A stretch of DNA of 64,000 bases, taken from NCBI GenBank assembly GCA_021324355.1, contig JAJPJD010000018.1:93369-157368 (forward strand), in the 5' to 3' direction. Origin of the DNA: Actinomycetota bacterium. GTDB taxonomy: Bacteria; Actinomycetota; Acidimicrobiia; Acidimicrobiales; RAAP-2. A model generated the notes under the pieces. The model ran no database searches and was not told the DNA's origin. It saw only the letters and a list, made by a program, of their open reading frames with translations. The position numbers and the translations under genes are program-made. Positions 16,234 to 26,141 of the stretch are shown here, in pieces; the stretch's first letter is position 1, and each line of letters starts with the position of its first letter.

Positions 16234-16733
16234 CAGGCCTCGACCTCGACGATGGTGACCGTGAGGGTGCCCCCGGGGGCTTCGTAGGCGACGGTGTCGC
16301 CCGGTCGGCGGCCCAGCAGCGCCTGGCCGAGCGGGGCCTCGGGCGAGACCACCGCCAAGCCCTCGCGCCGCTCCTCGATCGAGCCGACCAGGAACCGCTG
16401 GATGTCGTCCTCGTCGTCGCCCTCGTAGCGCAGGGCGACGACGGAGCCGTGGGTCACCGTGCCGTCTCCGTCGCTGCCGGACACCACCGTCGCCTCCTTG
16501 AGCAAGGCCTGGAGGTGGCGGATCCGGGACTCCATCTTCCCCTGCGTGTCCTTGGCCGCGTGGTAGTCCCCGTTCTCCGAGAGGTCGCCCAGTGCCCGGG
16601 CGGCCTCGATCGCGGCCGCGATCTCGCTGCGGCCCCGGGTGGTGAGGTCCTCCAGCTCGGCCACCAGGCGGTCGTAGGTCTCCTTGGTGAGGCGGGTGCC
16701 GGTCGTCTCCTCGCTTGGTCGATTCGGCGTCAT
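16233..16733 (-). CDS. greA: Transcription elongation factor GreA
   Basis: [51 protein letters not shown]; stop overlaps the leuC start by 1 nt. Confidence 0.93.
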   Translation of the reverse strand: MTPNRPSEETTGTRLTKETYDRLVAELEDLTTRGRSEIAAAIEAARALGDLSENGDYHAAKDTQGKMESRIRHLQALLKEATVVSGSDGDGTVTHGSVVALRYEGDDEDDIQRFLVGSIEERREGLAVVSPEAPLGQALLGRRPGDTVAYEAPGGTLTVTIVEVEA

Positions 16734-16822
16734 GGGCTGAGTCCTGGCTGTCTCTCCCCGGCCGTGCTCCCGGCCGGGCACCCCTCGAGGCTACCGGCCC
16801 CGGCCGGGGACCTCGGCGCCGC

Positions 16823-17665
16823 TCACGCGTCCCGGCGGACCATGAGGATGCCGCCGATGACGAGGACCGCCGCGCTGTAGACGCAGAGCAGCGCGAACCC
16901 GACCCAGGGGGACAGGAGCGGGATCCCGCCGAAGGCGTGGGTCGTCGCCCGGGTGGCGGCCATCCGCTCCCCGATGACCAGCGGCATGAACTTCATGACC
17001 GAGTGCTGGAACGACTGGGGGAATGCCTGGATGATGAGGGGCAGCACGAGCAGGAGGCCGACGTAGGCGGTGAGCGCCCCGGCGGTGTGCCGGATGATGG
17101 TGGCCAGGCCGAGGGCGAACAGGCCGAGCACGGTCAGCACCAGGCCGGCCCCGACCACCGCCCGCAGCACCCCGGGCTGGCCCAAGGTCGCGTAGGGGGT
17201 GGATCCCCGCAGGAGCGCCTGGCCCAGGAAGAACGCCCCGAAGGTCAGCACCTCGCTGGCCACCAGCGCGACCAGCGCGAACACCGCGGTCTTGCACGCC
17301 AGCACCAGGGGGCGGTTGGGCACGGCCGACAGGGTGGCCCGGATGGTCCCGGTCCCGTACTCGGCGCTCATCACCAGGACCCCGAGGACGCCGATCACGA
17401 TCTGGCCCAGGAACAGCCCGGCCAGGCTGCGGGCGGTGGGGTCGAAGTTGACCCGGTCGACGATCCCGCCGCTGCGCCAGTGGGCAGCAGTCACTGCGGT
17501 GGCCAGCGCGCCGATCCCGATCACTGCGACCACGGTCGCCACCAGGGCCCAGATGGTCGAGCGGACCGTGCGCATCTTGGTCCACTCCGAGCGCAACTGC
17601 CCGAGCGGCCCGTAGTGGCCACCCGGCAACCGAGCCGTCCCGATCGCGGCCGCCCCGGCGCTCAT
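16823..17665 (-). CDS. ABC-2 type transporter permease
   Basis: [25 protein letters not shown]...[19 protein letters not shown]. Confidence 0.85.
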   Translation of the reverse strand: MSAGAAAIGTARLPGGHYGPLGQLRSEWTKMRTVRSTIWALVATVVAVIGIGALATAVTAAHWRSGGIVDRVNFDPTARSLAGLFLGQIVIGVLGVLVMSAEYGTGTIRATLSAVPNRPLVLACKTAVFALVALVASEVLTFGAFFLGQALLRGSTPYATLGQPGVLRAVVGAGLVLTVLGLFALGLATIIRHTAGALTAYVGLLLVLPLIIQAFPQSFQHSVMKFMPLVIGERMAATRATTHAFGGIPLLSPWVGFALLCVYSAAVLVIGGILMVRRDA

Positions 17666-18621
17666 CGAGCCGCTCCGGGGCCGGGGGCGCTGGGCACCGT
17701 CGCCGCCGGCCCGGCCTCTTGCCGGGCGCCGAACTCGACGCTGTCGCGGGTCAGGTCCATGAACGCCTCCTCCAAGGAGGCCTGCAGCGGGGTCAGCTCG
17801 TGGAGCCGGACCCCGTGCTCGCCGGCCAGGTCGCCGATGGCCTCGGCGCCGAGCCCGGTGACGGTGAGGGCCCCGTCGGTGCCCGGGTCCACCTGGCCGC
17901 CAGCGCTCTCGAGCAGGGGCACCAGCCGTTGCGGCTCGGGGGTGCGGACCCGGACGAACTGGCGGGAGCGGTCGGCGACCAGCTCGGCCACCGGCCGGTC
18001 GGCGATGAGCCGGCCCCGTCCGATCACCACCACGTGGTCGGCGGTCAGGGCCATCTCGCTCATCAGGTGGCTGGAGACGAACACCGTCCGGCCCTCGCCG
18101 GCCAGGTGCCGCAGGAGGGTGCGGACCCACAGGATCCCTTCGGGGTCCAGGCCGTTGACCGGCTCGTCGAACAGCAGGACCGCCGGGTCGCCGAGCAGGG
18201 CGGCGGCGATTCCCAGCCGCTGGCCCATGCCGAGGGAGAACTTCCCGGCCCGGCGGCCGGCGACCTCTGCCAGCCCGACCAGCTCGAGGACCTCGTCGAC
18301 TCGCCGGCGCCCGATCCCGTGGGTCTGGGCCAGCATCCACAGGTGGTTGAACGCGCTCCGCCCGGGGTGGATGGCCTTGGCCTCGAGCAGGGCGCCGACC
18401 TCGTGCAGCGGCCAGGGGAGGTCGCGGTAGGGGCGGCCGTTGATCCGGGCCTCGCCGGCGTCAGGCCGGTCGAGGCCCATGATCATCCGCATGGTGGTCG
18501 ACTTCCCCGACCCGTTGGGCCCGAGGAAACCGGTCACCTGTCCCGGCCGGACCTCGAAGGAGAGCGAGTCGACCGCCAGGGTCTTGCCGTAGTGCTTGGT
18601 CAAGCCGTGGGCCTCGATCAT
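17662..18621 (-). CDS. ABC transporter ATP-binding protein
   Basis: MIEAHGLTKHYGKTLAVDSLSFEVRPGQVTGFLGPNGSGKSTTMRMIMGL... Confidence 0.92.
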   Translation of the reverse strand: MIEAHGLTKHYGKTLAVDSLSFEVRPGQVTGFLGPNGSGKSTTMRMIMGLDRPDAGEARINGRPYRDLPWPLHEVGALLEAKAIHPGRSAFNHLWMLAQTHGIGRRRVDEVLELVGLAEVAGRRAGKFSLGMGQRLGIAAALLGDPAVLLFDEPVNGLDPEGILWVRTLLRHLAGEGRTVFVSSHLMSEMALTADHVVVIGRGRLIADRPVAELVADRSRQFVRVRTPEPQRLVPLLESAGGQVDPGTDGALTVTGLGAEAIGDLAGEHGVRLHELTPLQASLEEAFMDLTRDSVEFGARQEAGPAATVPSAPGPGAAR

Positions 18622-19406
18622 GGGTGCTCCTCGACCAGCTCTCCGGGGTCGCTCGGGGATCGGGCCACCTTAGCGCCGGGGTGCCGGCCGGCCAGGGCAG
18701 CCGGCCGGTCCCGGGCCGCTTCGACCAGGCGCTCGAACAGCCTGGGGTCGTCCCCCGCCTCGGGGTGCCACTGCACCGCGACCAGGAAGGGGAGCTCGGG
18801 GTCGTCCAGCGCTTCGACGATGCCGTCGCCGGACCACCCGCAGGCTCGCAGGCCCGACCCGAGGCGATCGATCCCCTGGTGGTGGTGGGTCGGGACGTCC
18901 AACTCGGCCCCCAGCAGGGCCCCGAGCCGGCTGGCCGGGTCGAGCCGGACCCGGTGGGTGCCGTAGCCGCCGGGAGGCCCCAAGTGCTCCGGGCTGGCCC
19001 CGACGTCGGGGAGGTGCTGGTGGAGCGTCCCGCCCCGCCACACGTTGACCACCTGGATGCCTCGGCAGATGGCCAGCACCGGCAGTCCGCCGTCGGCGGC
19101 CGCGTCGAGCAGGTCGAGCTCGAAGCGGTCCCGCCGGCGGTCGGGCCGCTGGGCCTGCGGGTGCCGGGGCGCCCCGAACACGTCGGGGTCGACGTCGGTC
19201 CCTCCGGTGAGCACCAGCCCGTCGAGGTGGTCGGCCACCGAGCGAGCCGCGCCGTCGACCGCGGCCAGCACCACCGGGATGCCGCCGGCCCGAGCCACCG
19301 CGCGGACGTAGTCGGTCGGGACGAGGGTGCACCGCTCGGTCCAGTCGCCGTAGGTGGCGGTCAGCTCGCTGGCGGTGATCCCGATAACCGGGCCTCGCTC
19401 AGCCAT
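18618..19406 (-). CDS. Gamma-glutamyl-gamma-aminobutyrate hydrolase-like (peptidase C26)
   Basis: VIGITASELTATYGDW...LVLTGGTDVDPDVFG...LPVLAICRGIQVVNVWRGGTLHQHL. Confidence 0.88.
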   Translation of the reverse strand: MAERGPVIGITASELTATYGDWTERCTLVPTDYVRAVARAGGIPVVLAAVDGAARSVADHLDGLVLTGGTDVDPDVFGAPRHPQAQRPDRRRDRFELDLLDAAADGGLPVLAICRGIQVVNVWRGGTLHQHLPDVGASPEHLGPPGGYGTHRVRLDPASRLGALLGAELDVPTHHHQGIDRLGSGLRACGWSGDGIVEALDDPELPFLVAVQWHPEAGDDPRLFERLVEAARDRPAALAGRHPGAKVARSPSDPGELVEEHP

Positions 19407-19442
19407 GCCGAAGCGGACCCTTGGGCCGCCCGGTGGGGCTGG

Positions 19443-19472
19443 TTGACGTGGCGGGGGAGCGCAGGGGACAAT
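19443..19472 (+). promoter_or_regulatory. Putative promoter of the leuB-ilvE-cimA leader (TTGACG-18bp-GACAAT)
   Basis: -35 TTGACG 19443-19448; -10 GACAAT 19467-19472; leader ATG at 19481. Confidence 0.6.
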
Positions 19473-19480
19473 GGTGGCTC

Positions 19481-19516
19481 ATGTTCGTCGCCCACGGCCA
19501 GGTGATCATCGTGTAG
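19481..19516 (+). CDS. Leader peptide MFVAHGQVIIV (VIIV immediately before stop), attenuator of leuB-ilvE-cimA
   Basis: ATG TTC GTC GCC CAC GGC CAG GTG ATC ATC GTG TAG followed by two hairpins. Confidence 0.75.
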   Translation: MFVAHGQVIIV

Positions 19517-19539
19517 GCACGTGCCCACCGGCACGTGCC
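19516..19539 (+). promoter_or_regulatory. Hairpin 1 of leuB attenuator, starting on the last base of the leader stop
   Basis: Perfect 10-bp stem GGCACGTGCC-CACC-GGCACGTGCC. Confidence 0.75.
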
Positions 19540-19543
19540 TGTT

Positions 19544-19570
19544 CGACCGTCCACTTGGTGGGCGGTCGTT
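19544..19570 (+). terminator. Terminator-like hairpin upstream of leuB (weak U tract)
   Basis: CGACCGTCCAC-TTG-GTGGGCGGTCG, 11 bp with one G-U pair, followed by TTGCAT. Confidence 0.65.
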
Positions 19571-19672
19571 GCATATTCAGACCCATTTCGCGAGCGGACC
19601 AGAGCTGATGGACCACACTACAGAGATGCACCGGGAGCACCTGAGCGCGTCGGGCGGCCAGGCGGTGCCCAC

Positions 19673-20719
19673 GTGACCGGCCGCCGCCACGCGGTGGCGG
19701 TCATCGGCGGCGACGGGATCGGCCCCGAGGTGGTGGCCGAGGCGCTCAAGGTGGTCGAGGCGGCCGGGGTTGCCCTCGACACCACCACCTATGAGCTGGG
19801 GGCGGCCCACTACCTGCGCACCGGCGAGGTTCTCAGCGACGAGGTCCTCGAGGAGCTGCGGGGGTTCGACGCCATCTTGCTCGGGGCGGTCGGACCGCCG
19901 GTCGGCGACACCTCGGTCCCGCCGGGCCTGCTCGAGCGGGGGCTCCTGCTCAAGCTCCGCTTCGAGCTCGACCTGTACATCAATCTGCGGCCCTTCGCTG
20001 GCGCCCCCGGTGCCATCGCCGAGGGGGCCGAGTTCGTGGTGGTTCGGGAGAACACCGAGGGCGCCTACGCCGGCGAGGGCGGGTTCCTGCGCCGGGGCAC
20101 CCAGCACGAGATCGCCACCCAGGGCTCGGTGAACACCCGGATGGGGGTCGAGCGGTGCGTCCGGTTCGCCTTCGAGCTGGCCGAGCGCCGCCCGGCGCAC
20201 CGGCTCACCTTGGTCCACAAGACCAACGTGCTCACCTTCGCCGGCGACCTGTGGCGGCGGACGGTCGAAGAGGTCGCCGCCGACCACAGCGGGGTGGCGC
20301 ACGACTACCAGCACGTCGACGCGGCCTGCATCTACCTGGTCGAGCGGCCCCGCAGCTACGACGTGATCGTGACCGACAACCTGTTCGGCGACATCCTCAC
20401 CGACCTGGCCGGGGCGGTGTGCGGCGGCCACGGCCTCTCCCCGTCGGCCAACCTCAACCCGGCCCGCACCGGGCCGTCGCTGTTCGAGCCGGTCCACGGG
20501 GCGGCCCACGACATCGCCGGCCAGGGAGTGGCGAACCCGGTCGCGGCCATCCGGTCGGCCAGCCTCATGCTCGACTTTTTGGGCGAGACCGACGCAGCGG
20601 CCCGCATCGACAAGGCGGTCGCCGACCTCGTCGGCTCCGGCCAGCTCTCCCGCCCCCCAACCGGCGCCGACCGGTGGTCGACCTCGGCCATCGGCGAGGC
20701 CATCGCAGAAAGGCTCTGA
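19673..20719 (+). CDS. leuB: 3-isopropylmalate dehydrogenase
   Basis: [32 protein letters not shown]...LLGAVGPP...[24 protein letters not shown]. Confidence 0.93.
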   Translation: MTGRRHAVAVIGGDGIGPEVVAEALKVVEAAGVALDTTTYELGAAHYLRTGEVLSDEVLEELRGFDAILLGAVGPPVGDTSVPPGLLERGLLLKLRFELDLYINLRPFAGAPGAIAEGAEFVVVRENTEGAYAGEGGFLRRGTQHEIATQGSVNTRMGVERCVRFAFELAERRPAHRLTLVHKTNVLTFAGDLWRRTVEEVAADHSGVAHDYQHVDAACIYLVERPRSYDVIVTDNLFGDILTDLAGAVCGGHGLSPSANLNPARTGPSLFEPVHGAAHDIAGQGVANPVAAIRSASLMLDFLGETDAAARIDKAVADLVGSGQLSRPPTGADRWSTSAIGEAIAERL

Positions 20720-20720
20720 G

Positions 20721-21650
20721 ATGCCCATCACCCCGACCGAGAAGATCTGGATGGACGGTGAGCTGGTCGACTGGGCCGACGCCACCGTGCACGTCCTCAC
20801 CCACACCATGCACTACGGCTCGGGGGTCTTCGAGGGGATCCGGGCCTACAAGACCGCCCGGGGGGTGGCCATCTTCCGGCTGCGCGACCACATCGAGCGC
20901 CTCTTCGCCTCGGCCAAGGTCCTCATGATCGAGATGCCCTACAGCCTGGACCAGGTGCTGGAGGCCTGCCGCCAGGTGGTGAGGGTGAACCGGCTGCACG
21001 ACGGCTGCTACCTGCGCCCGATCGTCTACCTCGGCTACGGCGAGATGGGGCTCAACCCGCTGCCGTGCCCGGTCAACGTGGCCATCGCGGCCTGGCCGTG
21101 GGCCAGCTACCTGGGCGACGAGGGGGTGGCCAACGGGGTCCGGGTGAAGGTCAGCTCGTGGCAGCGCCACGACCCCAACGCGGTACCCACCGCGGCCAAG
21201 AGCACCGGCATGTACCTCAACTCCTCGCTGGCCAAGGTGGAAGCCCTGAAGGCCGGGTACGACGAGGCCATCTTGCTGGCACCGGACGGGCACGTGAGCG
21301 AGTGCACCGGGGAGAACCTCTTCATCGTGCGCGACGGGACGCTGATCACCCCCCCGTCCTCGGATGCCGGCGCCCTGGACGGCATCACCCAGCGCTCGGT
21401 CGAGACCATCGCCACCGATCTCGGCTACGGCCTGGAGCACGAGGCCCTGATCCGCACCGATCTCTACCTGGCTGACGAGGCCTTCCTCACCGGGACCGCG
21501 GCCGAGGTGGTCCCGATCTGCTCGGTCGACGACCGGCCGGTCGGGACCGGGCGACCCGGGCCGATCACCAAAGAGATCCAGTCGGTCTTCTTCGCCACCG
21601 TGCGCGGCGAGGTCGACCGGTACAAGGACTGGTTGGACCATGTCGAGTAG
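20721..21650 (+). CDS. ilvE: Branched-chain amino acid aminotransferase
   Basis: TPTEKIWMDGELVDWADATVHVLTHTMHYGSGVFEGIRAY...VSECTGENLFIVRDG. Confidence 0.96.
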   Translation: MPITPTEKIWMDGELVDWADATVHVLTHTMHYGSGVFEGIRAYKTARGVAIFRLRDHIERLFASAKVLMIEMPYSLDQVLEACRQVVRVNRLHDGCYLRPIVYLGYGEMGLNPLPCPVNVAIAAWPWASYLGDEGVANGVRVKVSSWQRHDPNAVPTAAKSTGMYLNSSLAKVEALKAGYDEAILLAPDGHVSECTGENLFIVRDGTLITPPSSDAGALDGITQRSVETIATDLGYGLEHEALIRTDLYLADEAFLTGTAAEVVPICSVDDRPVGTGRPGPITKEIQSVFFATVRGEVDRYKDWLDHVE

Positions 21651-23274
21651 CCCCCGAGCGCATCTCCACCGGCCCGCCTCGCACGACTTCACCATGCCGA
21701 GCTGGCCTGATTCGGTCGACATCTTCGACACCACGCTGCGCGACGGCAGCCAGCAGGAGGGGCTCTCCCTCACCGTGGACGACAAGCTCCGGGTGGCCGA
21801 GCAGCTCGACCACCTGGGCGTGGCCTACATCGAGGGGGGGTGGCCAGGCGCCAACCCCAAGGACGACGAGTTCTTCCGCCGTGCCCCGAGCGAGCTTCGC
21901 CTCGGCACCTCGACCCTGGTGGCCTTCTCGTCCACTCGTCGAGCCGGGGGCCGGGCCGAGGAGGACGAGACGCTGCGCAAGCTGGTCGAGGCCGGGACCT
22001 CGACGGTGTGCATCGTCGCCAAGTCCTGGGACCGCCACGTGACCGACGCGCTGCGCACCGACCTCGACGAGGCAGTGGCCATGGTGGCCGATTCGGTCGA
22101 GTTCCTCCGCCGCCACGACAAGCGGGTGTTCCTCGACGCCGAGCACTTCTTCGACGGCTACCGGCACAATCCGGAGTTCGCCCTCCGGGTGCTTCGGGCG
22201 GCCGAGGAGGCCGGGGCCGAGGCCCTGGTCCTGTGCGACACCAACGGCGGGGCGCTGCCCCACCAGGTCGCGGTCGCAGTCGCAGAGGTCCGCGAGCGGA
22301 CCAGTGCCCAGATCGGGATCCACTGCCACAACGACACCGGCTGCGCGGTCGCCAACACGTTGGCCGCGGTGGCCGCTGGTGCCACCCACGTGCAGGGCTG
22401 CATCAACGGCTACGGCGAGCGGGCCGGCAACGCGGATCTGGCCGCGGCCATCCCGGACCTCACCCTCAAGCTGTCCGTGCGCACGATCCCGCCCGAGCGG
22501 ATGGAGCGACTGACCGCGGTCTCCCACCACATCGCCGAGCTGGTCAACGTGGCCCCGAACCCCCAGCAGCCCTACGTGGGGGCCTCGGTGTTCGCCCACA
22601 AGGGCGGGCTGCACGCCAGCGCGATCGCTCGCCGGCGCGACCTCTACGAGCACGTGCCGCCGGACTCGGTTGGCAACGGCACCAGAGTGGTGGTCTCGGA
22701 GATGGCCGGCCGCTCCACGCTGGCCATGAAGGCCACCGAGCTCGGCCTGGACCTCGACGGCGAGGTCCTGGGCCGGGTGCTCGACGAGCTCAAGCGGCTG
22801 GAGCACGAGGGCTACCACTTCGAGGTGGCCGACGGTTCGCTGGAGCTGCTGCTGCGACGGGCGAGCGGGTGGGAGCCCGACTTCTTCACCGTCGAGTCCT
22901 TCCGGGTCATCACCGATCACGGCGGGTCGGCAGCCGGCGGTCCGCTCACCACCGAGGCCACGGTGAAGGTCCATGTCGGCTCGCAGCGGGTGGTGGCGAC
23001 CGCCGAGGGCAATGGTCCGGTCAATGCGCTGGACGCCGCCTTGCGCCAGGCGGTCGAGCCGCACTTCCCGGCACTGGCCGGCATCCGGCTCACCGACTAC
23101 CGGGTTCGGGTGCTCGACAGCGGCGTGGGGACCGGAGCCGTGACCCGGGTGCTGGTCGACACCAGCGACGACCAGAGCACCTGGACCACCATCGGGGTGT
23201 CGGAGAACATCATCGAGGCCAGCTGGCAGGCCCTGTACGACTCGATCGTCCTCGGTCTGCTGAGGGCAGGGTGA
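21640..23274 (+). CDS. cimA: (R)-citramalate synthase
   Basis: VDIFDTTLRDGSQQEGLSLTVDDKLRVAEQLDHLGVAYIEGGWPGANPKDDEFF...; citramalate-synthase subclass of the LeuA superfamily; true start may be ATG 21693. Confidence 0.9.
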   Translation: MSSSPRAHLHRPASHDFTMPSWPDSVDIFDTTLRDGSQQEGLSLTVDDKLRVAEQLDHLGVAYIEGGWPGANPKDDEFFRRAPSELRLGTSTLVAFSSTRRAGGRAEEDETLRKLVEAGTSTVCIVAKSWDRHVTDALRTDLDEAVAMVADSVEFLRRHDKRVFLDAEHFFDGYRHNPEFALRVLRAAEEAGAEALVLCDTNGGALPHQVAVAVAEVRERTSAQIGIHCHNDTGCAVANTLAAVAAGATHVQGCINGYGERAGNADLAAAIPDLTLKLSVRTIPPERMERLTAVSHHIAELVNVAPNPQQPYVGASVFAHKGGLHASAIARRRDLYEHVPPDSVGNGTRVVVSEMAGRSTLAMKATELGLDLDGEVLGRVLDELKRLEHEGYHFEVADGSLELLLRRASGWEPDFFTVESFRVITDHGGSAAGGPLTTEATVKVHVGSQRVVATAEGNGPVNALDAALRQAVEPHFPALAGIRLTDYRVRVLDSGVGTGAVTRVLVDTSDDQSTWTTIGVSENIIEASWQALYDSIVLGLLRAG

Positions 23275-23294
23275 CGAAGGAGGAGCGAGAGGCG

Positions 23295-24737
23295 ATGGCC
23301 GACCCAGTGGTGCACACCGACCGGGGGGCCCTCCGGGGGGTGAGGACCCCGCATGGCTATGCCTTCTTCGGGGTCCCCTACGCCAAAGCTCCCTTCGGTC
23401 CGCTGCGGTTCCGGGCGCCGGAGCCGACCGAGCGTTGGGAGGGCGAGCGCCTCGCCCAGCAGCCGGCGCCCACTGCCCCCCAGCCGGCCACCGGCTTCAC
23501 CATCATTCCTGAGCCCACCATCGACGGTGGCGAGGCGCCCGAGTGCCTGTCGCTCAACGTCTTCACGCCCGAGCTCGGGCCGGCCGGCCTCGGGGTCCTG
23601 GTCTGGATCCATGGCGGCGGCTTCGTGACCGGCACTCCTTCGAGCAGCTGGTACAACGGCGACCGGTTCGCCCGGGACGGGGTGGTGGTGGTCAGCGTGG
23701 GGTATCGGCTTGGCGCCGAGGGGTTCCTCACCATCCCGGGCGCCCCAGCCAACCGCGGCGTGCTCGACTGGATCTGCGCGTTGGAGTGGGTCCAGCGCAA
23801 CATCGCGGCCTTCGGTGGCGACCCGGCGAAGGTGACCGTCGGCGGCCAGAGTGCCGGCGGGGTGGCGGCCATGCTGCTCGGGACCCTGCCGCGGGCCTCC
23901 GGCCTCATGCGGGCTGTGGTCCCGATGAGCGGGTCGGTCTTCCCGGCTCGGCCGGCTGAGGCAACCCTCGAGCTCACCCGCCGGATCGCCGGACACCTCC
24001 GGATCGAGCCCGAACTCGAGGCGTTCGAACGGGTCCCCCCGTCGGCACTGATCGAGGCCCAGGTCGCGGCCACTGCTGGTCAGGGGATCTCGGCCGCCGA
24101 GCGAGTCGGGCGCGAGCTGCCCTTCTTCCCGGTGGTCGACGGCGAGGTGGTCCCGGCCTCCCCGAGGGCGGCGGTGGCCGGCGGAGCCGGCTCGCAGCTC
24201 TCGATGCTCATCGGCACCACCGCCGAGGAGTTCAACGCTTCCGCCCGAATGGCGCCGATGGACGAGGCAGCGGCCGCCCACGCGCTGGAGCAGCTGGGGC
24301 TGGACGAGACAGGCCGGGAGTGGTACCGGTCCCTGGGCGGCTCGCCGGCCGACTGGGTCGGCCAGGCGCTCACCGACCGTTCCTTCAAGATCCCAGCCCT
24401 GCGGGTTGCCGAGGCCCGAAGAAGCGCGCCGGCACCGACCTTCCACTACGAATTCCAGTGGCGCTCCCCGGCACTGGGCGGCATCGGGGCGGTGCACTGT
24501 CTCGACCTGCCCTTCGTCTTCGACGTGCTCGACGACGACCACGTGCGGGTGGTGGCAGGGGAGTCCCCGCCTCAGGAGCTGGCCGACCGGATGCACAGGG
24601 CCTGGGTCGCCTTTGTGACCGACGGCGACGCCGGATGGCCGGCGTTCACCGGAGCGCGTCGGTCGACCATGGTGTTCGACGAGACCTGCAAGGTGGCCGA
24701 GGACCTGCACGGGCCGATCCGCTCGCTCTGGCCCTGA
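23295..24737 (+). CDS. Carboxylesterase type B (para-nitrobenzyl esterase family)
   Basis: DRGALRGVRTPHGYAFFGVPYAKAPFGPLRFRAPEP...VWIHGGGFVTG...FGGDPAKVTVGGQSAGG; SD AAGGAGGA 10 nt upstream of ATG. Confidence 0.9.
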   Translation: MADPVVHTDRGALRGVRTPHGYAFFGVPYAKAPFGPLRFRAPEPTERWEGERLAQQPAPTAPQPATGFTIIPEPTIDGGEAPECLSLNVFTPELGPAGLGVLVWIHGGGFVTGTPSSSWYNGDRFARDGVVVVSVGYRLGAEGFLTIPGAPANRGVLDWICALEWVQRNIAAFGGDPAKVTVGGQSAGGVAAMLLGTLPRASGLMRAVVPMSGSVFPARPAEATLELTRRIAGHLRIEPELEAFERVPPSALIEAQVAATAGQGISAAERVGRELPFFPVVDGEVVPASPRAAVAGGAGSQLSMLIGTTAEEFNASARMAPMDEAAAAHALEQLGLDETGREWYRSLGGSPADWVGQALTDRSFKIPALRVAEARRSAPAPTFHYEFQWRSPALGGIGAVHCLDLPFVFDVLDDDHVRVVAGESPPQELADRMHRAWVAFVTDGDAGWPAFTGARRSTMVFDETCKVAEDLHGPIRSLWP

Positions 24738-24816
24738 CCCAAGCGGTGGCCGGGAGCCGCGCTGGCTGCCCGACCCTGTCGTTTTCGAACACGGGCGGCG
24801 GTCCGAGGTCGCAGCG

Positions 24817-25983
24817 TCAGCAGGTGATGCTGCGGCCACGCCGCAGGTCGCGGTTCCACCGCCAAAGGACGGCTCGGGGGATGGCGGCAAACCCGGCGAA
24901 GCCGTCGTGGGGCGGCCAGAGCTCGACCGAGCTGGCGTGGTACGCGGAGGCGACCGCCATCGCCGGACAGTTGACGGCCGGGCCGACGGTCTGGAAGTAG
25001 ACGGCGGGGGGGCGTGGATTCCGGCTGGCCACCAGCGCCTGGATCTCGGCATAGGTCTGCCCCAGGACTCGGCTGCCAGGAGCAGCGGTGCTCAGCCCGT
25101 TGTTCCCGAGGACGCAGTCGGGGCCACCCGAGGCACGAGAGCGGGCGCAGGCCCTCATGATGATGGTCGTGAAGGCCTGGTCGAAGCCGGGCTCGAGCGG
25201 GAGCGGGTTGAAGGCGAAGGTGATCGGGGTCAGTCTCCAGCCTGCGTAGTCGGCGATCGCGCCTGCAAGGCAGCGCTCCTGGGATTGGACACTCCAGCCG
25301 GCCTTGAGCAGGTTGGCGCGCGAGATCGGATTGTTGCTCACGTTGAACGGCTCGCCGGTGGTGCTCGAACAGGACGAGACCGAGACGGCGCGGATGAGCG
25401 GATTGGCGTCGTAGCGAGCCGCCAGGGCGCGCTGGAAGCTCGACCACGCGTCTCGGAACGGGGCGGTCCACCACCGTCCGATGCTCCGGACCTGCTGGCC
25501 ATGGCGACCCGAGATGATCGTCACTGGCGGTCCGGCACGCCGCACGACCCATGCCGGTGCGCTGGCACCGGCGAAGACCCGAAGCTTCACCGACAGCGGG
25601 GTCGACCGGTGCTCCTGGTTCCAGCGCTCCACTGCCGCCAGCGACCCGTCGAGCGGTGCCCAGTCCTCGTGCCCCGGCGACGGCTCGAGCTGCGACCAGG
25701 ACTCGTTGACCACGATGCCGGCGAAGGCGCCGGCATAGGGGTCGAGAACGGCCGGGTCGGTGGTGGGGAACGGCCGGCTCTGTTGGTAGGGGGCCTGGTT
25801 TCCCATGTCGATGAGCCCGGTCAGCGGAGACTTGGGGCCGGGGTTCCGGGAGGCCTGCAGCTGTTCGACCACATGGACAACCGAGGCGCTTGGTGTGGCT
25901 CGAACCGCCGGAGCACTGGCGAGGACCGGGACGAGCGTGGCGATCGCAACGGCGCAACGCCACCGGAGGCGGTTCTCGCTCAT
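24817..25983 (-). CDS. Secreted protein of unknown function, possibly a glycoside-hydrolase-like barrel
   Basis: N-terminal signal peptide VAIATLVPVLASAPAVRA; FAGIVVNESWSQLEPSPGHEDWAPLDGSLAAVERWNQEH resembles GH-A type barrels. Confidence 0.55.
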   Translation of the reverse strand: MSENRLRWRCAVAIATLVPVLASAPAVRATPSASVVHVVEQLQASRNPGPKSPLTGLIDMGNQAPYQQSRPFPTTDPAVLDPYAGAFAGIVVNESWSQLEPSPGHEDWAPLDGSLAAVERWNQEHRSTPLSVKLRVFAGASAPAWVVRRAGPPVTIISGRHGQQVRSIGRWWTAPFRDAWSSFQRALAARYDANPLIRAVSVSSCSSTTGEPFNVSNNPISRANLLKAGWSVQSQERCLAGAIADYAGWRLTPITFAFNPLPLEPGFDQAFTTIIMRACARSRASGGPDCVLGNNGLSTAAPGSRVLGQTYAEIQALVASRNPRPPAVYFQTVGPAVNCPAMAVASAYHASSVELWPPHDGFAGFAAIPRAVLWRWNRDLRRGRSITC

Positions 25984-26141
25984 GGACCCCTCAGCAGCTA
26001 GCTCGGTTCTCGAGGTGTGGTGCCCCTCATGACCAGCCGGCGTGCTGGCCGGGATGCCGCGATCCCGACCGTATCCTGCCCAGCGCGACCAAGCTTGGCG
26101 GTGCCGGAAGGTCGGGCAGCTCGACGGGGCAAGGAGGCCAA

